From the NCBI GenBank assembly GCA_009780315.1, contig WRAH01000008.1, positions 35,831 to 99,830 on the forward strand: a stretch of DNA of 64,000 nucleotides, written 5' to 3'. Source of the stretch: Defluviitaleaceae bacterium. Its GTDB lineage: Bacteria; Bacillota; Clostridia; Lachnospirales; WQUN01. Each line of letters starts with the position of its first letter. The first letter of the stretch is position 1. Shown here in pieces: positions 1 through 8,545 of this stretch. The notes beneath the pieces are model-generated. The model searched no databases, had not been told where the DNA came from, and worked only from the letters and a program-made list of their open reading frames with translations. The translations under genes were made by a program, and so were the position numbers.

Positions 1-107
1 TTGTGCGTGCAACCATTTTACGCATGTCTGCGGAAGCCGCATTTATGGCATCCCTTCAAGCCAATAGTGGAATCGTACAGATGTCACTAGCTAATTTCAT
101 GAGATAG
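1..107 (+). CDS. flgL: Flagellar hook-associated protein FlgL, C-terminal end (partial)
   Basis: The frame running from base 3 to the TAG at 105-107 encodes about 34 residues ending in MSLANFMR, preceded by FMASLQANSGIVQ. This is the typical amphipathic C-terminal helix of FlgL, the hook-filament junction protein, where residues such as ASLQ and the final LxxFxR are common. The start lies outside the window. It sits 41 bases before fliW, the usual flgL-fliW-csrA order in Firmicutes, which supports the call. The short length is the main limit on certainty. Confidence 0.7.
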   Translation, partial: VRATILRMSAEAAFMASLQANSGIVQMSLANFMR

Positions 108-148
108 CGTCAACGCAAAGCCATATACTTTCAAGGAGGTTTTGAACC

Positions 149-625
149 TTGCAAAAATTAGTAACCCGTCATTTTGGAGAAATAGAATATGACCCCGCAC
201 GGGTGATTACATTCCCCCACGGCATTCCTGGTTTTCCAAATAACCACCGCTATTTGTTAATGTCTGAAAACGATGATGAAGACACTTATTTTTGGTTGCA
301 ATCTTTGGATGATGGAAATATAGCATTTACTTTAATGAATGTGTACAAGTTTCTACCAGACTATGACCCTAAAGTAGACAAAGAGGAACTAGAAGAACTA
401 GGGGATGTAACCGAAAGCCCCCTTGAGGTTTTCAATATTGCAGTAATCCCTGAATATGTAAGGCAAATGAGAGTAAATTTGCGCGCCCCAATAGTCATCA
501 ACAACAAAACAGGCTTGGGAAAACAAGTCATCTGCACCAATGATGATTACCCAATTCGTTGTATGATTTTTGAGGAGTTGGAGCGTAAAAAGAAAGGGTC
601 TTCCAATGCTGGCACTAACACGTAA
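149..625 (+). CDS. fliW: Flagellar assembly factor FliW
   Basis: FliW binds flagellin and, when flagellin is scarce, binds CsrA and blocks its repression of flagellin translation. The 158-residue product has the family's opening pattern ([11 protein letters not shown], then FPHGIPGFP) and the conserved middle with [10 protein letters not shown]. The start is TTG at 149, chosen because AAGGAGGT lies at 134-141, 7 bases upstream. Its last 20 bases overlap csrA, so the two partners are probably translationally coupled. Length is normal for the family. Confidence 0.95.
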   Translation: MQKLVTRHFGEIEYDPARVITFPHGIPGFPNNHRYLLMSENDDEDTYFWLQSLDDGNIAFTLMNVYKFLPDYDPKVDKEELEELGDVTESPLEVFNIAVIPEYVRQMRVNLRAPIVINNKTGLGKQVICTNDDYPIRCMIFEELERKKKGSSNAGTNT

Positions 626-830
626 AAAAGGTGAATCCATTGTGGTGGGTGACAATATTGAAGTTGTGGTGCTTGGTATCACAGGCGAGCAAGTGCGCCT
701 TGGCGTTATTGCCCCAAAGACTGTATCCGTCCACCGTAAGGAAGTTTATGAGCAAATTCAACTAGAAAACCAACAGGCACAACAAAGCATCAATGTTTCT
801 GCATTAAGGGATTTTAACAAGAAAGCATAG
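606..830 (+). CDS. csrA: Carbon storage / flagellin translational regulator CsrA
   Basis: This is a 74-residue RNA-binding dimer that represses translation by covering ribosome sites. The sequence opens [20 protein letters not shown] and continues with [23 protein letters not shown], the full CsrA signature including the RNA-contacting N-terminal strand and the VHRxEVY motif. A longer in-frame reading from 570 exists, but the family always starts at MLxLTR, so ATG 606 is chosen. The gene overlaps the end of fliW by 20 bases and is followed by a strong terminator. In Bacillus the main target is flagellin mRNA; a flagellin gene is present in this window at 41-42.8 kb. Confidence 0.95.
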   Translation: MLALTRKKGESIVVGDNIEVVVLGITGEQVRLGVIAPKTVSVHRKEVYEQIQLENQQAQQSINVSALRDFNKKA

Positions 831-845
831 TAAACATATAAAGAA

Positions 846-891
846 ACCCCCTGATATCCCATTTGCTTTTGAGGATAATCAGGGGGTTTTT
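846..891. terminator. Bidirectional rho-independent terminator between csrA and ctpA
   Basis: ACCCCCTGAT (846-855) pairs with ATCAGGGGGT (878-887) and is followed by a T run. It ends the fliW-csrA transcript on the plus strand. The convergent ctpA gene stops at 898, so the same hairpin can serve the minus strand. Confidence 0.85.
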
Positions 892-897
892 GTGGTT

Positions 898-2109
898 TTA
901 TGGCAGAATCTTATCAATAATCACATCCAAGGCGGCTTGCAATTGTATATCTTCTTCCAACATCAGGTTGCCTATTCTTCTGCTTAGGCTTTCTTCCATT
1001 TCTACTATGATGTGAGGGGTAATGCCTGTGCCATGGATGGATTCCCCTGCGGGGGTAAAGTATTTGGCAATGGTCATTTTTATCGCCGTGCCGTCAGAAA
1101 GGGGGAATAGACTTTGCACGATGCCTTTTCCAAAGGTGGTGGTGCCAACCAAAGTGCCTACTTGGGTGTCTCGCACTGCACCGCTTAACACTTCGGACGC
1201 ACTTGCACTGCGTTCGTTTACCAGTACGACAAGGGGCAGACCCAGATATGTTGCATTTGAATAGTGGTTAATACGGTTGCCTTGTGCGTCTTCTGTATAA
1301 AGGACTATGCCTTCTGGAATCAGCATGTTGGTGATATGGTGTACTGTGTCCAGTGAACCGCCAGGATTGTTACGTACATCCACGATTAAGCCGTCTATTT
1401 CCGCGGCGTAAAGTTCACTTAGGGCGGTGGTAAATTGCTCTAGCGTTACACGGTCAAAGCCTTCTATGCGAATATAACCTATGGTTTCCCCATAGTGGTA
1501 AATTGTGTTGTGAAACACTGTAGGTATTTCCACACGTTGGCGATTGATACTTACATCAAAGCGGGTATTTTCATATGGGCGGAAGATTGTAAGGGTGGTG
1601 ACAGAGTTTTCTGGGCCGCGCACCAGCCCTACAACTTCTTCAAGGGTGCGCCCGCTTACATCAATGCCATCAACACCCACAATTTGGTCACCCGGTAAAA
1701 TGCCTGCAAGGGAAGCTGGTGAGCCACTAAATGCCACGCCTACGGTCACTGCCCTAGTGTCTGGGTCTAGGGAAACCAATACGCCAATGCCTACATATGC
1801 ACCATCCATCCGCTCACGGAAGGATTCAAGAGCAGAGGTGTCAAAGTATTGGGTATATGGGTCGCCCACCCCAATAAGTAAGCCGCGGTACATGGTTTCC
1901 AGCATTTCTTCACGGTCGAAGGGCAAAATTGAATGCCGTTCCAGCAAGGTGAATATTTCAATTATCTTGCTATTAGGGTCTGCTCCGCCCCACCGTACAC
2001 GGCTTTCATATTCACGAAAGCCCACGATACCTGCTGCCATGATTAAGATACCTATTGCAATTCCTGTAAGGAATATGCCTAATTGGCGTGGTTTTCTATT
2101 ATCTGTCAT
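898..2109 (-). CDS. ctpA: S41 family C-terminal processing protease (CtpA/CtpB type)
   Basis: This is a membrane-anchored serine protease that cleaves C-terminal tails of exported proteins. The 403-residue product has one N-terminal membrane segment (about 11-31), a PDZ domain (about 105-185, with GILPGDQI and VDGIDV) and the S41 catalytic core. The Ser/Lys dyad is visible: SASASEVLSGAV around residue 303 and TTFGKGIVQ with Lys 328. In Bacillus a relative, CtpB, acts in the sigma-K checkpoint by cutting SpoIVFA; a SpoIVFA/FB pair is present at 17.8-19.6 kb, so the same role is possible here but is inference. Confidence 0.92.
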   Translation of the reverse strand: MTDNRKPRQLGIFLTGIAIGILIMAAGIVGFREYESRVRWGGADPNSKIIEIFTLLERHSILPFDREEMLETMYRGLLIGVGDPYTQYFDTSALESFRERMDGAYVGIGVLVSLDPDTRAVTVGVAFSGSPASLAGILPGDQIVGVDGIDVSGRTLEEVVGLVRGPENSVTTLTIFRPYENTRFDVSINRQRVEIPTVFHNTIYHYGETIGYIRIEGFDRVTLEQFTTALSELYAAEIDGLIVDVRNNPGGSLDTVHHITNMLIPEGIVLYTEDAQGNRINHYSNATYLGLPLVVLVNERSASASEVLSGAVRDTQVGTLVGTTTFGKGIVQSLFPLSDGTAIKMTIAKYFTPAGESIHGTGITPHIIVEMEESLSRRIGNLMLEEDIQLQAALDVIIDKILP

Positions 2110-2252
2110 TTTTAAAGTATTCCTTTCGCGGCTATAAATGATTTTATTTTAAAGCCTGTAAATTGTGGTTGTTCATATATATATGTCCGTGGATTGTAAT
2201 TTATTTGCGGTTTAGCTTATTTTACCTTAAAATATGTATGGAGGGAATGATA

Positions 2253-3164
2253 ATGTCTTTAAAGCGGAAATTGCTTCTTATATTTAACCCCAAATCGGGG
2301 GTGCAAAGATTCACGCCCTATCTCTTTGAAATTATTGACAAACTTACGGCGGCGGGCTTTCTTGTGACAGCCTATCCAACCCAAGCGGCAGGAGAAGTGC
2401 GCCAAATGATTGCCCAATATGCAGAAGGGTTTGATTATCTTGTTTGCTCTGGCGGGGACGGCACAATCAGTGAAGCCATTGACGCGCTGATGAGACTTAA
2501 AAAGCGTCCTGCTTTTGGCATTATTCCATCAGGCACGGTCAATGATTTTGCTGTGTCACTGGATATTCCTAAGGATGTTTTAACGGCGGCAGATGTCATT
2601 ACAGGTGCTGTACCGCGGCCTGTAGATGTTGGGCGATTTGGGGATAAACATTTTTCTTATGTGGCTGCTTTTGGTATGTTTACAGATGTCTCCTATTCTA
2701 CACCGCAAAATACAAAAAATATGATTGGTAAGCTGGCGTATTTTGTTGAGGGTATCAAGCGTATTGGGGCAGTAAGCCCCACCTATTGCGAAGTTATGCT
2801 GGATGATGAGATGGTGCGGGGCGAATTTTCCCTAGGTGTTGTGGGCAATGCACATTCTATTGCAGGCTTTAAGATTCCAGAGGAAATAGGTGTACACATG
2901 GATGACGGTTTATTTGAAGTGTTGCTGGTTCGTGAACTTCACACCATTAAAGACCGTCAAGAACTGATTTCATACTTACTTAACCAAGATACCAAAACAA
3001 ACTCGGCAATTCTTCGCAAGGTGCGCAAGGCAAGTTTTCATTTTGCAACGCCTACAGCGTGGACACTGGATGGTGATTTTGGCGGGCAAGTTGAAAAAAT
3101 TTATATTGAAAATCAGCATCATGCCATAGAGGTTTTGATGCCATTCATAGGAGGTAATACATGA
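2253..3164 (+). CDS. YegS/DagK-family lipid (diacylglycerol) kinase
   Basis: The product is a soluble lipid kinase of the diacylglycerol kinase catalytic family, which phosphorylates diacylglycerol or related lipids using ATP. Visible motifs are FNPKSG near the N-terminus, SGGDGTISEA (the GGDGT nucleotide loop) and GIIPSGTVNDFA. ATG 2253 is chosen over the upstream TTG 2163 because GGAGGG at 2240-2245 sits 7 bases before it and the family begins with a KLLLIFNP-like strand; this gives 303 residues. It overlaps the next small membrane-protein gene by 4 bases. Confidence 0.88.
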   Translation: MSLKRKLLLIFNPKSGVQRFTPYLFEIIDKLTAAGFLVTAYPTQAAGEVRQMIAQYAEGFDYLVCSGGDGTISEAIDALMRLKKRPAFGIIPSGTVNDFAVSLDIPKDVLTAADVITGAVPRPVDVGRFGDKHFSYVAAFGMFTDVSYSTPQNTKNMIGKLAYFVEGIKRIGAVSPTYCEVMLDDEMVRGEFSLGVVGNAHSIAGFKIPEEIGVHMDDGLFEVLLVRELHTIKDRQELISYLLNQDTKTNSAILRKVRKASFHFATPTAWTLDGDFGGQVEKIYIENQHHAIEVLMPFIGGNT

Positions 3165-3514
3165 TGTGTACCCATTGCGGCAAGATGATTACACCCACCG
3201 GCTTGTGCCTAGATTGCGGAACCATGCACAGAAAATTTGATTGGCTTATAACCTGTATAGGCATGGGCGCAATATTGTTATATCCCTTGTTGGGGTTTGT
3301 GGCAAACATCATCATATCATTGTTGAATATGGGCGCAACCGCGGTCTTTTTCATTTCATGGGCGGCCATTATTATACCCATTTCCACTGGGGCTGATGTT
3401 GTTTTTATGGCACGCAAACGGGCAAAAACGCACAAAACAACGGTTGGACTTATACTGGGTATTGTTGGCATTGGTATTGGTCTTATATTTGCAGTGGTAC
3501 GGCTATTCTTTTGA
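3161..3514 (+). CDS. Zinc-ribbon small membrane protein, unknown function
   Basis: The 117-residue product has two CxxC pairs at its N-terminus (CTHCGK and CLDCG) that should form a zinc ribbon, followed by about three hydrophobic stretches (around 30-55, 57-80 and 95-115). No enzymatic motif is visible. It starts at ATG 3161 (or 3164), overlapping the lipid kinase stop in an ATGA arrangement, so the two are likely coupled. Small zinc-ribbon membrane proteins of this kind are common in Clostridia without known function. Confidence 0.7.
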   Translation: MMCTHCGKMITPTGLCLDCGTMHRKFDWLITCIGMGAILLYPLLGFVANIIISLLNMGATAVFFISWAAIIIPISTGADVVFMARKRAKTHKTTVGLILGIVGIGIGLIFAVVRLFF

Positions 3515-3531
3515 TTGGCATAAATCTCCCT

Positions 3532-3561
3532 CTATAGCATAGTATATTGTATCCATACAAT
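3532..3561 (+). promoter_or_regulatory. Candidate sigma-E promoter for spoIVA
   Basis: CATACAAT at 3554-3561 matches the sigma-E -10 consensus (cATACAnT). About 15 bases upstream CTATAGC (3532-3538) fits the looser -35 element with its central ATA. The site lies 20 bases before the spoIVA start, which is a known mother-cell sigma-E gene. The -35 match is weak. Confidence 0.5.
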
Positions 3562-3581
3562 TTCAGAAGGGAGATTTAACA

Positions 3582-5060
3582 ATGGATTATCACAATCTTT
3601 ACAAGGACATATCAGAACGCACAGGGGGCGATATTTATATTGGTGTAGTAGGCCCAGTGCGTACAGGAAAATCTACATTTATTAAGCGTTTCATGGACTT
3701 ACTTGTCATTCCCAACATTGAAAATAACTATAGTAAAGAACGGGCAAAGGATGAATTGCCACAAAGTGCGGCGGGCAAAACCAACATGACTACCGAGCCT
3801 AAATTTGTACCCAATGAAGCCATTGAAATTCATATGGATGATGTGGCTTCATTTAAAGTGCGCATGATTGACTGTGTAGGCTATCTTGTGCCAGGTGCAT
3901 CAGGTCACTTGGATGGTGATATGCCGCGCATGGTATCCACCCCATGGGCAGAAGACAAAATGCCATTTGCCGAAGCCGCAGAAATGGGAACACGCAAAGT
4001 CATTACCGACCACTCTACCATTGGCATAGTCATTACAACCGACGGCAGTATTGCGGAGATTCCAAGGGAAGATTACATAGAAGCAGAAGAGCGGGTTGTC
4101 AGAGAGCTTAAAGCAATCAATAAGCCTTTTGTCATGTTGCTAAACACCCAAACCCCATTTTCCCCAGACACTGACCGCTTGCGGGAAGAACTTGCCGAAC
4201 GACACAGTGCGCCAGTCATTGCAATCAACTGTGCGCAACTAAAAATTGAGGACATTCATGCTGTCATTGAAAAGGTACTTTATGAGTTCCCTGTTCAGGA
4301 AATCCGCCTAAATTATCCAAAATGGATTGAGACTTTGCCTATTGACCACTGGCTAAAACAAAGCTTCATTGGTGCAGTCAAGCAAATGGTATCTGGTGTA
4401 GGCAAACTTAGGGAAATGCGTAACCACATGAATATACTTGAAGAAAATGAATATGTAAAAAAGGCTTTCCTAGAGAAAATTGCCCTTGGTGAAGGCACAG
4501 CCCACATAGAACTCAGTGTAGATGAAACACTGTTCTACCAAATTTTAAGTGAAACCACAGGCATGGACATTGCTGGAGAATATCAACTTATCTCTACAAT
4601 AAAAATCCTAGCCGAAGCTAAAAAAGAATATGATAAAATTAAATATGCGCTGGAAGAAGTCCACCGCAAGGGCTACGGCATCGTAACCCCTGCCACAGAC
4701 GAAATGAAACTAGACCCTCCTGTACTCGTAAAACATGGCGCGAAATATGGCGTGAAAATTCGCGCCAGTGCGCCAAGTATTCACTTGATACGTGCGGATA
4801 TAGAAACCGAGGTAAGCCCATTAGTGGGCAGTGAAAAACAAAGTGAGGATTTAATAACATACATTAACCAAGAGATGAGCGAAGACCCAAGCAAAATATG
4901 GGATTTAAACATGTTTGGAAAATCTATGCATGAGATGGTGCGGGATGGGTTGCAAAACAAACTCTTCCGTATGCCGGAAGATGCGCAGATGAAATTTCAG
5001 GATACATTACAGCGCATTATCAATGAAGGCTCTGGTGGGTTAATTTGTATTATATTGTAG
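3582..5060 (+). CDS. spoIVA: Stage IV sporulation protein A (coat morphogenetic ATPase)
   Basis: SpoIVA polymerises on the forespore surface using ATP hydrolysis and forms the base layer of the spore coat. The 492-residue length is exactly typical. The Walker A loop GPVRTGKST is at residues 24-32, and the region after it (MIDCVGYLVPGA, MVSTPW) is highly conserved in the family. The C-terminal end with LICIIL matches the family's membrane-proximal tail that contacts SpoVM. AGAAGGGAG at about 3566-3574 provides the ribosome site. Confidence 0.97.
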   Translation: MDYHNLYKDISERTGGDIYIGVVGPVRTGKSTFIKRFMDLLVIPNIENNYSKERAKDELPQSAAGKTNMTTEPKFVPNEAIEIHMDDVASFKVRMIDCVGYLVPGASGHLDGDMPRMVSTPWAEDKMPFAEAAEMGTRKVITDHSTIGIVITTDGSIAEIPREDYIEAEERVVRELKAINKPFVMLLNTQTPFSPDTDRLREELAERHSAPVIAINCAQLKIEDIHAVIEKVLYEFPVQEIRLNYPKWIETLPIDHWLKQSFIGAVKQMVSGVGKLREMRNHMNILEENEYVKKAFLEKIALGEGTAHIELSVDETLFYQILSETTGMDIAGEYQLISTIKILAEAKKEYDKIKYALEEVHRKGYGIVTPATDEMKLDPPVLVKHGAKYGVKIRASAPSIHLIRADIETEVSPLVGSEKQSEDLITYINQEMSEDPSKIWDLNMFGKSMHEMVRDGLQNKLFRMPEDAQMKFQDTLQRIINEGSGGLICIIL

Positions 5061-5100
5061 ATATGCATAATTTACCTCCCTTAGAATCGTTCATACTATC

Positions 5101-5129
5101 TTGACATCTGTTCGTATATTTGTTTAAAT
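5101..5129 (+). promoter_or_regulatory. Sigma-A-type promoter before the TM2 gene
   Basis: TTGACA (5101-5106) and TTAAAT (5124-5129) are separated by 17 bases. They lie 30 bases before the ATG at 5160, and GGGAGGG provides the ribosome site. Confidence 0.6.
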
Positions 5130-5159
5130 GAATGAAGTTAAAAATGGGAGGGATTTTCC

Positions 5160-5546
5160 ATGGCATCAAAAGCCGATATGTATCTTATGTCGTACAATGA
5201 GTATTTTCCAGCAGAACGTATGTTAGAAATCCAAGACAGACTAGGGAAACTTACAGATGAGCAGTTCAACTACTTGCACACTGCAAAATTGCATAACCCT
5301 ACCACCATCCTAATTATGTCTATTATACTTGGGGAGCTTGGTGTTGACCGCTTCATGCTTGGTGATATTGGTCTTGGTATTGGTAAGTTATTGACACTGG
5401 GTGGCTGTGGTATCTGGTGGATTATCGACATGTTTCTTGTAAGAGACAGAGCAAGAACTAAAAACTATGAAACCCTTATAGGTATGCTAAATTACTTGGA
5501 CGCACAAGGTGGCGGCATGGGTGGCTATGGTCAGCAGCACCAGTAG
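5160..5546 (+). CDS. TM2 domain-containing membrane protein
   Basis: The 128-residue product has a cytoplasmic N-terminal helix region followed by the TM2 pattern: a hydrophobic segment (TTILIMSIILGELG), then VDRFMLGDIGLGIGKLLT with the conserved DRF/G spacing, and a second segment ending GCGIWWIIDMFL. The C-terminus is rich in Gly and Gln. TM2 proteins have no firm molecular function. Its end overlaps the start of the downstream DUF2752 gene, a pairing often seen in Firmicutes. Confidence 0.85.
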   Translation: MASKADMYLMSYNEYFPAERMLEIQDRLGKLTDEQFNYLHTAKLHNPTTILIMSIILGELGVDRFMLGDIGLGIGKLLTLGGCGIWWIIDMFLVRDRARTKNYETLIGMLNYLDAQGGGMGGYGQQHQ

Positions 5547-5916
5547 TAGAGTTTTAATTGCCTTTGGTATAGGCGTAGCGGTGATTATTGTTTTCGCCAC
5601 TACGCCTATTTCTATACCCTGCATTTTTAAGCTGATTTTTGGCATACCCTGCCCTGCTTGTGGGTTAACAAGGGCTTTTATTTATCTGCTTCAATTCAAT
5701 TTATCTGCGGCTTTGCGCATGAATATTTTGTTAATTCCTTTGCTTATTGGCGGAACAGCCTTCTTTGTATGCGCATTCGTAGAGCAAGTCACAAAAAGAC
5801 CTGCATTAAATCGCTTCAATGCCTTTTTGGCTAAAAAATGGATTATTGCCATTGCAATTGCTTTGATGTTGGCATCTTGGTATTATAATATAACCGTAGC
5901 ATGTATAACATGCTAA
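5527..5916 (+). CDS. DUF2752 membrane protein
   Basis: The product (129 residues from ATG 5527; a GTG at 5509 would add 6) has three hydrophobic segments and the family hallmark FGIPCPACGLTRA, a CPxCGxTR motif in a loop after the first segment. Function is unknown. The gene starts inside the TM2 gene (20-base overlap) and no strong ribosome site is visible, so translation is probably coupled. The start is uncertain. Confidence 0.8.
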   Translation: MVSSTSSRVLIAFGIGVAVIIVFATTPISIPCIFKLIFGIPCPACGLTRAFIYLLQFNLSAALRMNILLIPLLIGGTAFFVCAFVEQVTKRPALNRFNAFLAKKWIIAIAIALMLASWYYNITVACITC

Positions 5917-5941
5917 CTCAATTGAAAAAGGATGATTGTCA

Positions 5942-6763
5942 ATGAACACAACAGACATGATGAATGTGGCACTTAAACTAGCAAACCTTGATAAAATGCC
6001 CAATGACTGCGGCATTGTTGTGCCAGGTGAGGGTATTAAAAATGTACTTATGGGCGTAGATATGGATACGGCAGAGCTATTGCTGGCAAAAGAATTGGGT
6101 TTTGACTGTGTTGTATCACACCACCCCCGCAATACCTGCCCTGATATGCTAGATGTGTTAAATGAGCATATTATTAAACTGGAAAAATTGGGTGTGCCGC
6201 GAAATAAGACACAAAAAGCCTTAGCCGCACAAAAGGATACATTAAGCTTTAACCGACATGTATCAAACTCACGTCGCAGTGAGTCTGCCGCAAAACTTTT
6301 AAACATGCCTTACATCTCTTTGCACACCCCCGCGGACCTTATTGGTGAAGCCATTGTTCAAAAATTCTTGGATGAAAAATTTGGAAATAAGCCTGAAACC
6401 ACACTGGAAGAAGTTACAGCCGCTTTAGAGGAAATTCCAGAATATAAAAACTCAAGCCGCAAACCTGTCATTCGTGTAGGCAATAAAGATAGTTATGCAG
6501 GCAAAATTTATGTACTCATGTCTGGATTAACAGGGCCAGGAGCTGATGTATTAAAGGCTTATTTTGATGGGGGCGTTGGTACTTTGATTAAGATGCATAT
6601 TCCAGAAAAAGACGCAAAAGAATTAAAAGAGCAAAACATCGGTAACGTCATTGTTGCAGGGCATATGTCAAGTGATTCAATAGGCATGAATGTCATTGCA
6701 GACAAGTGGCGCGAAAGTGGAGTAAAAGTGACAATGATGTCTGGTGTTATAGATAGCAAATAA
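5942..6763 (+). CDS. NIF3-like (GTP cyclohydrolase I type 2 / DUF34) protein
   Basis: The 273-residue product resembles the NIF3 family of dinuclear-metal proteins whose function is still disputed. Visible family features are the VVSHHPRN metal-binding stretch near residue 60 and a C-terminal GHMSSDSIG region. ATG 5942 is chosen over TTG 5936 because AAAAAGGATGA lies a good distance upstream. It follows DUF2752 by 25 bases and ends at a strong terminator. The match is by pattern only, so the family call is moderately certain. Confidence 0.65.
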   Translation: MNTTDMMNVALKLANLDKMPNDCGIVVPGEGIKNVLMGVDMDTAELLLAKELGFDCVVSHHPRNTCPDMLDVLNEHIIKLEKLGVPRNKTQKALAAQKDTLSFNRHVSNSRRSESAAKLLNMPYISLHTPADLIGEAIVQKFLDEKFGNKPETTLEEVTAALEEIPEYKNSSRKPVIRVGNKDSYAGKIYVLMSGLTGPGADVLKAYFDGGVGTLIKMHIPEKDAKELKEQNIGNVIVAGHMSSDSIGMNVIADKWRESGVKVTMMSGVIDSK

Positions 6764-6775
6764 AGGCGATTGATT

Positions 6776-6826
6776 AAAAAACCGACACAGAACCAAGTGA
6801 TTATTGGTTTTGTGTCGGTTTTTTTG
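6776..6826 (+). terminator. Rho-independent terminator after the NIF3-like gene
   Basis: AACCGACACAGAACCA pairs with TGGTTTTGTGTCGGTT (one G-T pair) and runs into a T stretch ending near 6826. Confidence 0.85.
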
Positions 6827-6912
6827 TTTATATCCAAAAAAGGCATTGTAGAACAAGCAAAGCAAACCCCACCTTGATATAATCATTTCAGAATTATTCA
6901 AGGAGTAACAAA

Positions 6913-6984
6913 TTGAAAAAAATATTGAAATATGGTCAAAAGGATTTGATATTAGGGAAGACTATAAAAATATATGGAGGTTGA
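6913..6984 (+). CDS. Possible 23-codon leader ORF upstream of the AraC-type regulator
   Basis: A TTG start at 6913 is preceded by AAGGAG at 6900-6905 (7-base spacing) and opens a 23-codon frame beginning MKKILKYGQKDL. Its TGA stop (6982-6984) lies one base before the ATG of the regulator at 6986, and the regulator's own ribosome site is inside this frame. It could be a leader peptide or a decayed gene end. There is no similarity that I recognise. Confidence 0.3.
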   Translation: MKKILKYGQKDLILGKTIKIYGG

Positions 6985-6985
6985 C

Positions 6986-8362
6986 ATGCACGCATGGGAA
7001 TCAATACAAAAGGTTGTAGATTATATCGAAGAAAATTTAACTAATCATCATTCACCTGAGGAGTTATCAAAAATTGCCGTCCTTTCGCCATTTTACTTTC
7101 AGCGTTTATTTGCTCGCCTTGTGAAGCGGCCTGTTAATGAATATGTAAAAATGCGTAAACTGGCAAGGGCTTGTAAAACCCTAGAAGACAAAAGCAAGCG
7201 TATACTGGATATTGCTCTTGAACATGGCTTTAACAGTCATGAGCATTTTACAAAAACATTCAAAAGTGCGTTTAAAATGACACCAGAAGCATACCGCAAT
7301 AATCCTGTTCGGTTAAATCAAGTCATGAAGCCTGATTTATTACTTGGTTACACAATAATTGATGAAGATGTACCCCTTATTACTGACAGTATCGTTTTGG
7401 AAATATCACGCAAAACAATAAATGTACCCGAGTATTACATTGGATTTTCTGCAACCGTTTCAGTGTCGGAACAGACCCCACTTGGAAAAACCACAGGAAT
7501 AGATGTACCTGGTCTATTGTGGGATAAATTTCATAAGCAAAAGGATGAACTAAAAGGGATTATACCTAATGGTATAGCCTTTGGAGTTTCAACCTTTGGA
7601 GATGATGAAGATGGCACTTTTAACTATTTTGCAGGGGCTTCTGCCACACCCCACGCAACGGTATATGATGATGTCACAACTTGGGCACTTCCTGCCGCCG
7701 AATATATTGTATGTTCTTTTGAGGCTGAAAATATGACTGAATTAACAACTTCTGCATTGGGCAAAAGCATGAACTATCTGTTTGGCACTTGGCTTCCTAA
7801 ACATAATTTATCAACACAGCCATTTTCAGCAGAAAAGTATGTGACGGTAAGCCCTGAAATATGTAAGATGGAATTATGGGTAATACCAGTACCAATCAAT
7901 GACAAAGACATAAATAGTCACCGCTTACAATGGAGCGAATGCTTTGACAGTGTCAATGAACCGTCAAAAAGCCAAATAAGCACATTTGTTGACACACCTT
8001 TATGGGATGATTTTTCTGGTTATTTGCAAGAGACATATGATGTAAAGCCTAAATTGTTCTATAGTCATTGTTCCATGCATGAGGGCATTTGGAAGGGATG
8101 GAACATCAAATATAAAAAAAGCAACAAAGCATTATGTACACTTTACCCCAAATCGGGATACTTTGTCGCATTGATAGCCATAGGAATACGCGAGATGAAC
8201 GAAGCCGAATTACTAATGCCTTCATGTACTGAATACACACGAAAACTATTTGAACAGACTGTTTTGGGGCATAGTGGTAAATCCTTGGCGTTTGATGTGA
8301 AAAATGCAAAAATTCTTGATGATGTGAAAAAATTAGTCTCATTGCGTGTGGTTAAGCCATAG
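6986..8362 (+). CDS. AraC-family regulator with C-terminal effector-binding (GyrI-like) domains
   Basis: The first 105 residues form an AraC-type DNA-binding domain: two helix-turn-helix units, with SPEELSKIAVLSPFYFQRLFA and the second-helix pattern ILDIALEHGFNSHEHFTKTFK. The remaining 350 residues look like one or two GyrI/BmrR-type small-molecule binding domains (EYIVCSFEAE, FGVSTFGDDEDGTFNYFAGA). Such N-terminal-HTH regulators (Rob/SoxS-like plus effector domain) sense small molecules. ATG 6986 is chosen because GGAGGT at 6976-6981 precedes it; the protein is 458 residues. The downstream flavodoxin is a plausible target. Confidence 0.87.
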   Translation: MHAWESIQKVVDYIEENLTNHHSPEELSKIAVLSPFYFQRLFARLVKRPVNEYVKMRKLARACKTLEDKSKRILDIALEHGFNSHEHFTKTFKSAFKMTPEAYRNNPVRLNQVMKPDLLLGYTIIDEDVPLITDSIVLEISRKTINVPEYYIGFSATVSVSEQTPLGKTTGIDVPGLLWDKFHKQKDELKGIIPNGIAFGVSTFGDDEDGTFNYFAGASATPHATVYDDVTTWALPAAEYIVCSFEAENMTELTTSALGKSMNYLFGTWLPKHNLSTQPFSAEKYVTVSPEICKMELWVIPVPINDKDINSHRLQWSECFDSVNEPSKSQISTFVDTPLWDDFSGYLQETYDVKPKLFYSHCSMHEGIWKGWNIKYKKSNKALCTLYPKSGYFVALIAIGIREMNEAELLMPSCTEYTRKLFEQTVLGHSGKSLAFDVKNAKILDDVKKLVSLRVVKP

Positions 8363-8414
8363 TCTTATTGTTAAAAAATATGAAGGATATCGTAATATTC
8401 AAAAAATATTACAC

Positions 8415-8443
8415 TTGACATCAGAATATAATCAGAATAAAAT
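8415..8443 (+). promoter_or_regulatory. Strong sigma-A-type promoter before the flavodoxin gene
   Basis: A perfect TTGACA (8415-8420) is followed after exactly 17 bases by TAAAAT (8438-8443), about 100 bases before the flavodoxin start. Confidence 0.7.
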
Positions 8444-8473
8444 AACAATGTTAAATTATATAGCATTGTTATT
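8441..8473. promoter_or_regulatory. 10-bp perfect inverted repeat at the flavodoxin transcription start (candidate operator)
   Basis: AATAACAATG (8441-8450) and CATTGTTATT (8464-8473) are perfect inverted copies 13 bases apart. They overlap the end of the -10 box and the expected transcription start. This position suits a repressor site, or a hairpin in the 5' leader. Which protein binds is unknown. Confidence 0.45.
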
Positions 8474-8545
8474 AAATATGTTTTAGTTTAAGTCCATTAA
8501 AAGGGATAAAAAATACTCTAAACACTCACTGGGAGGAATAGGGAT

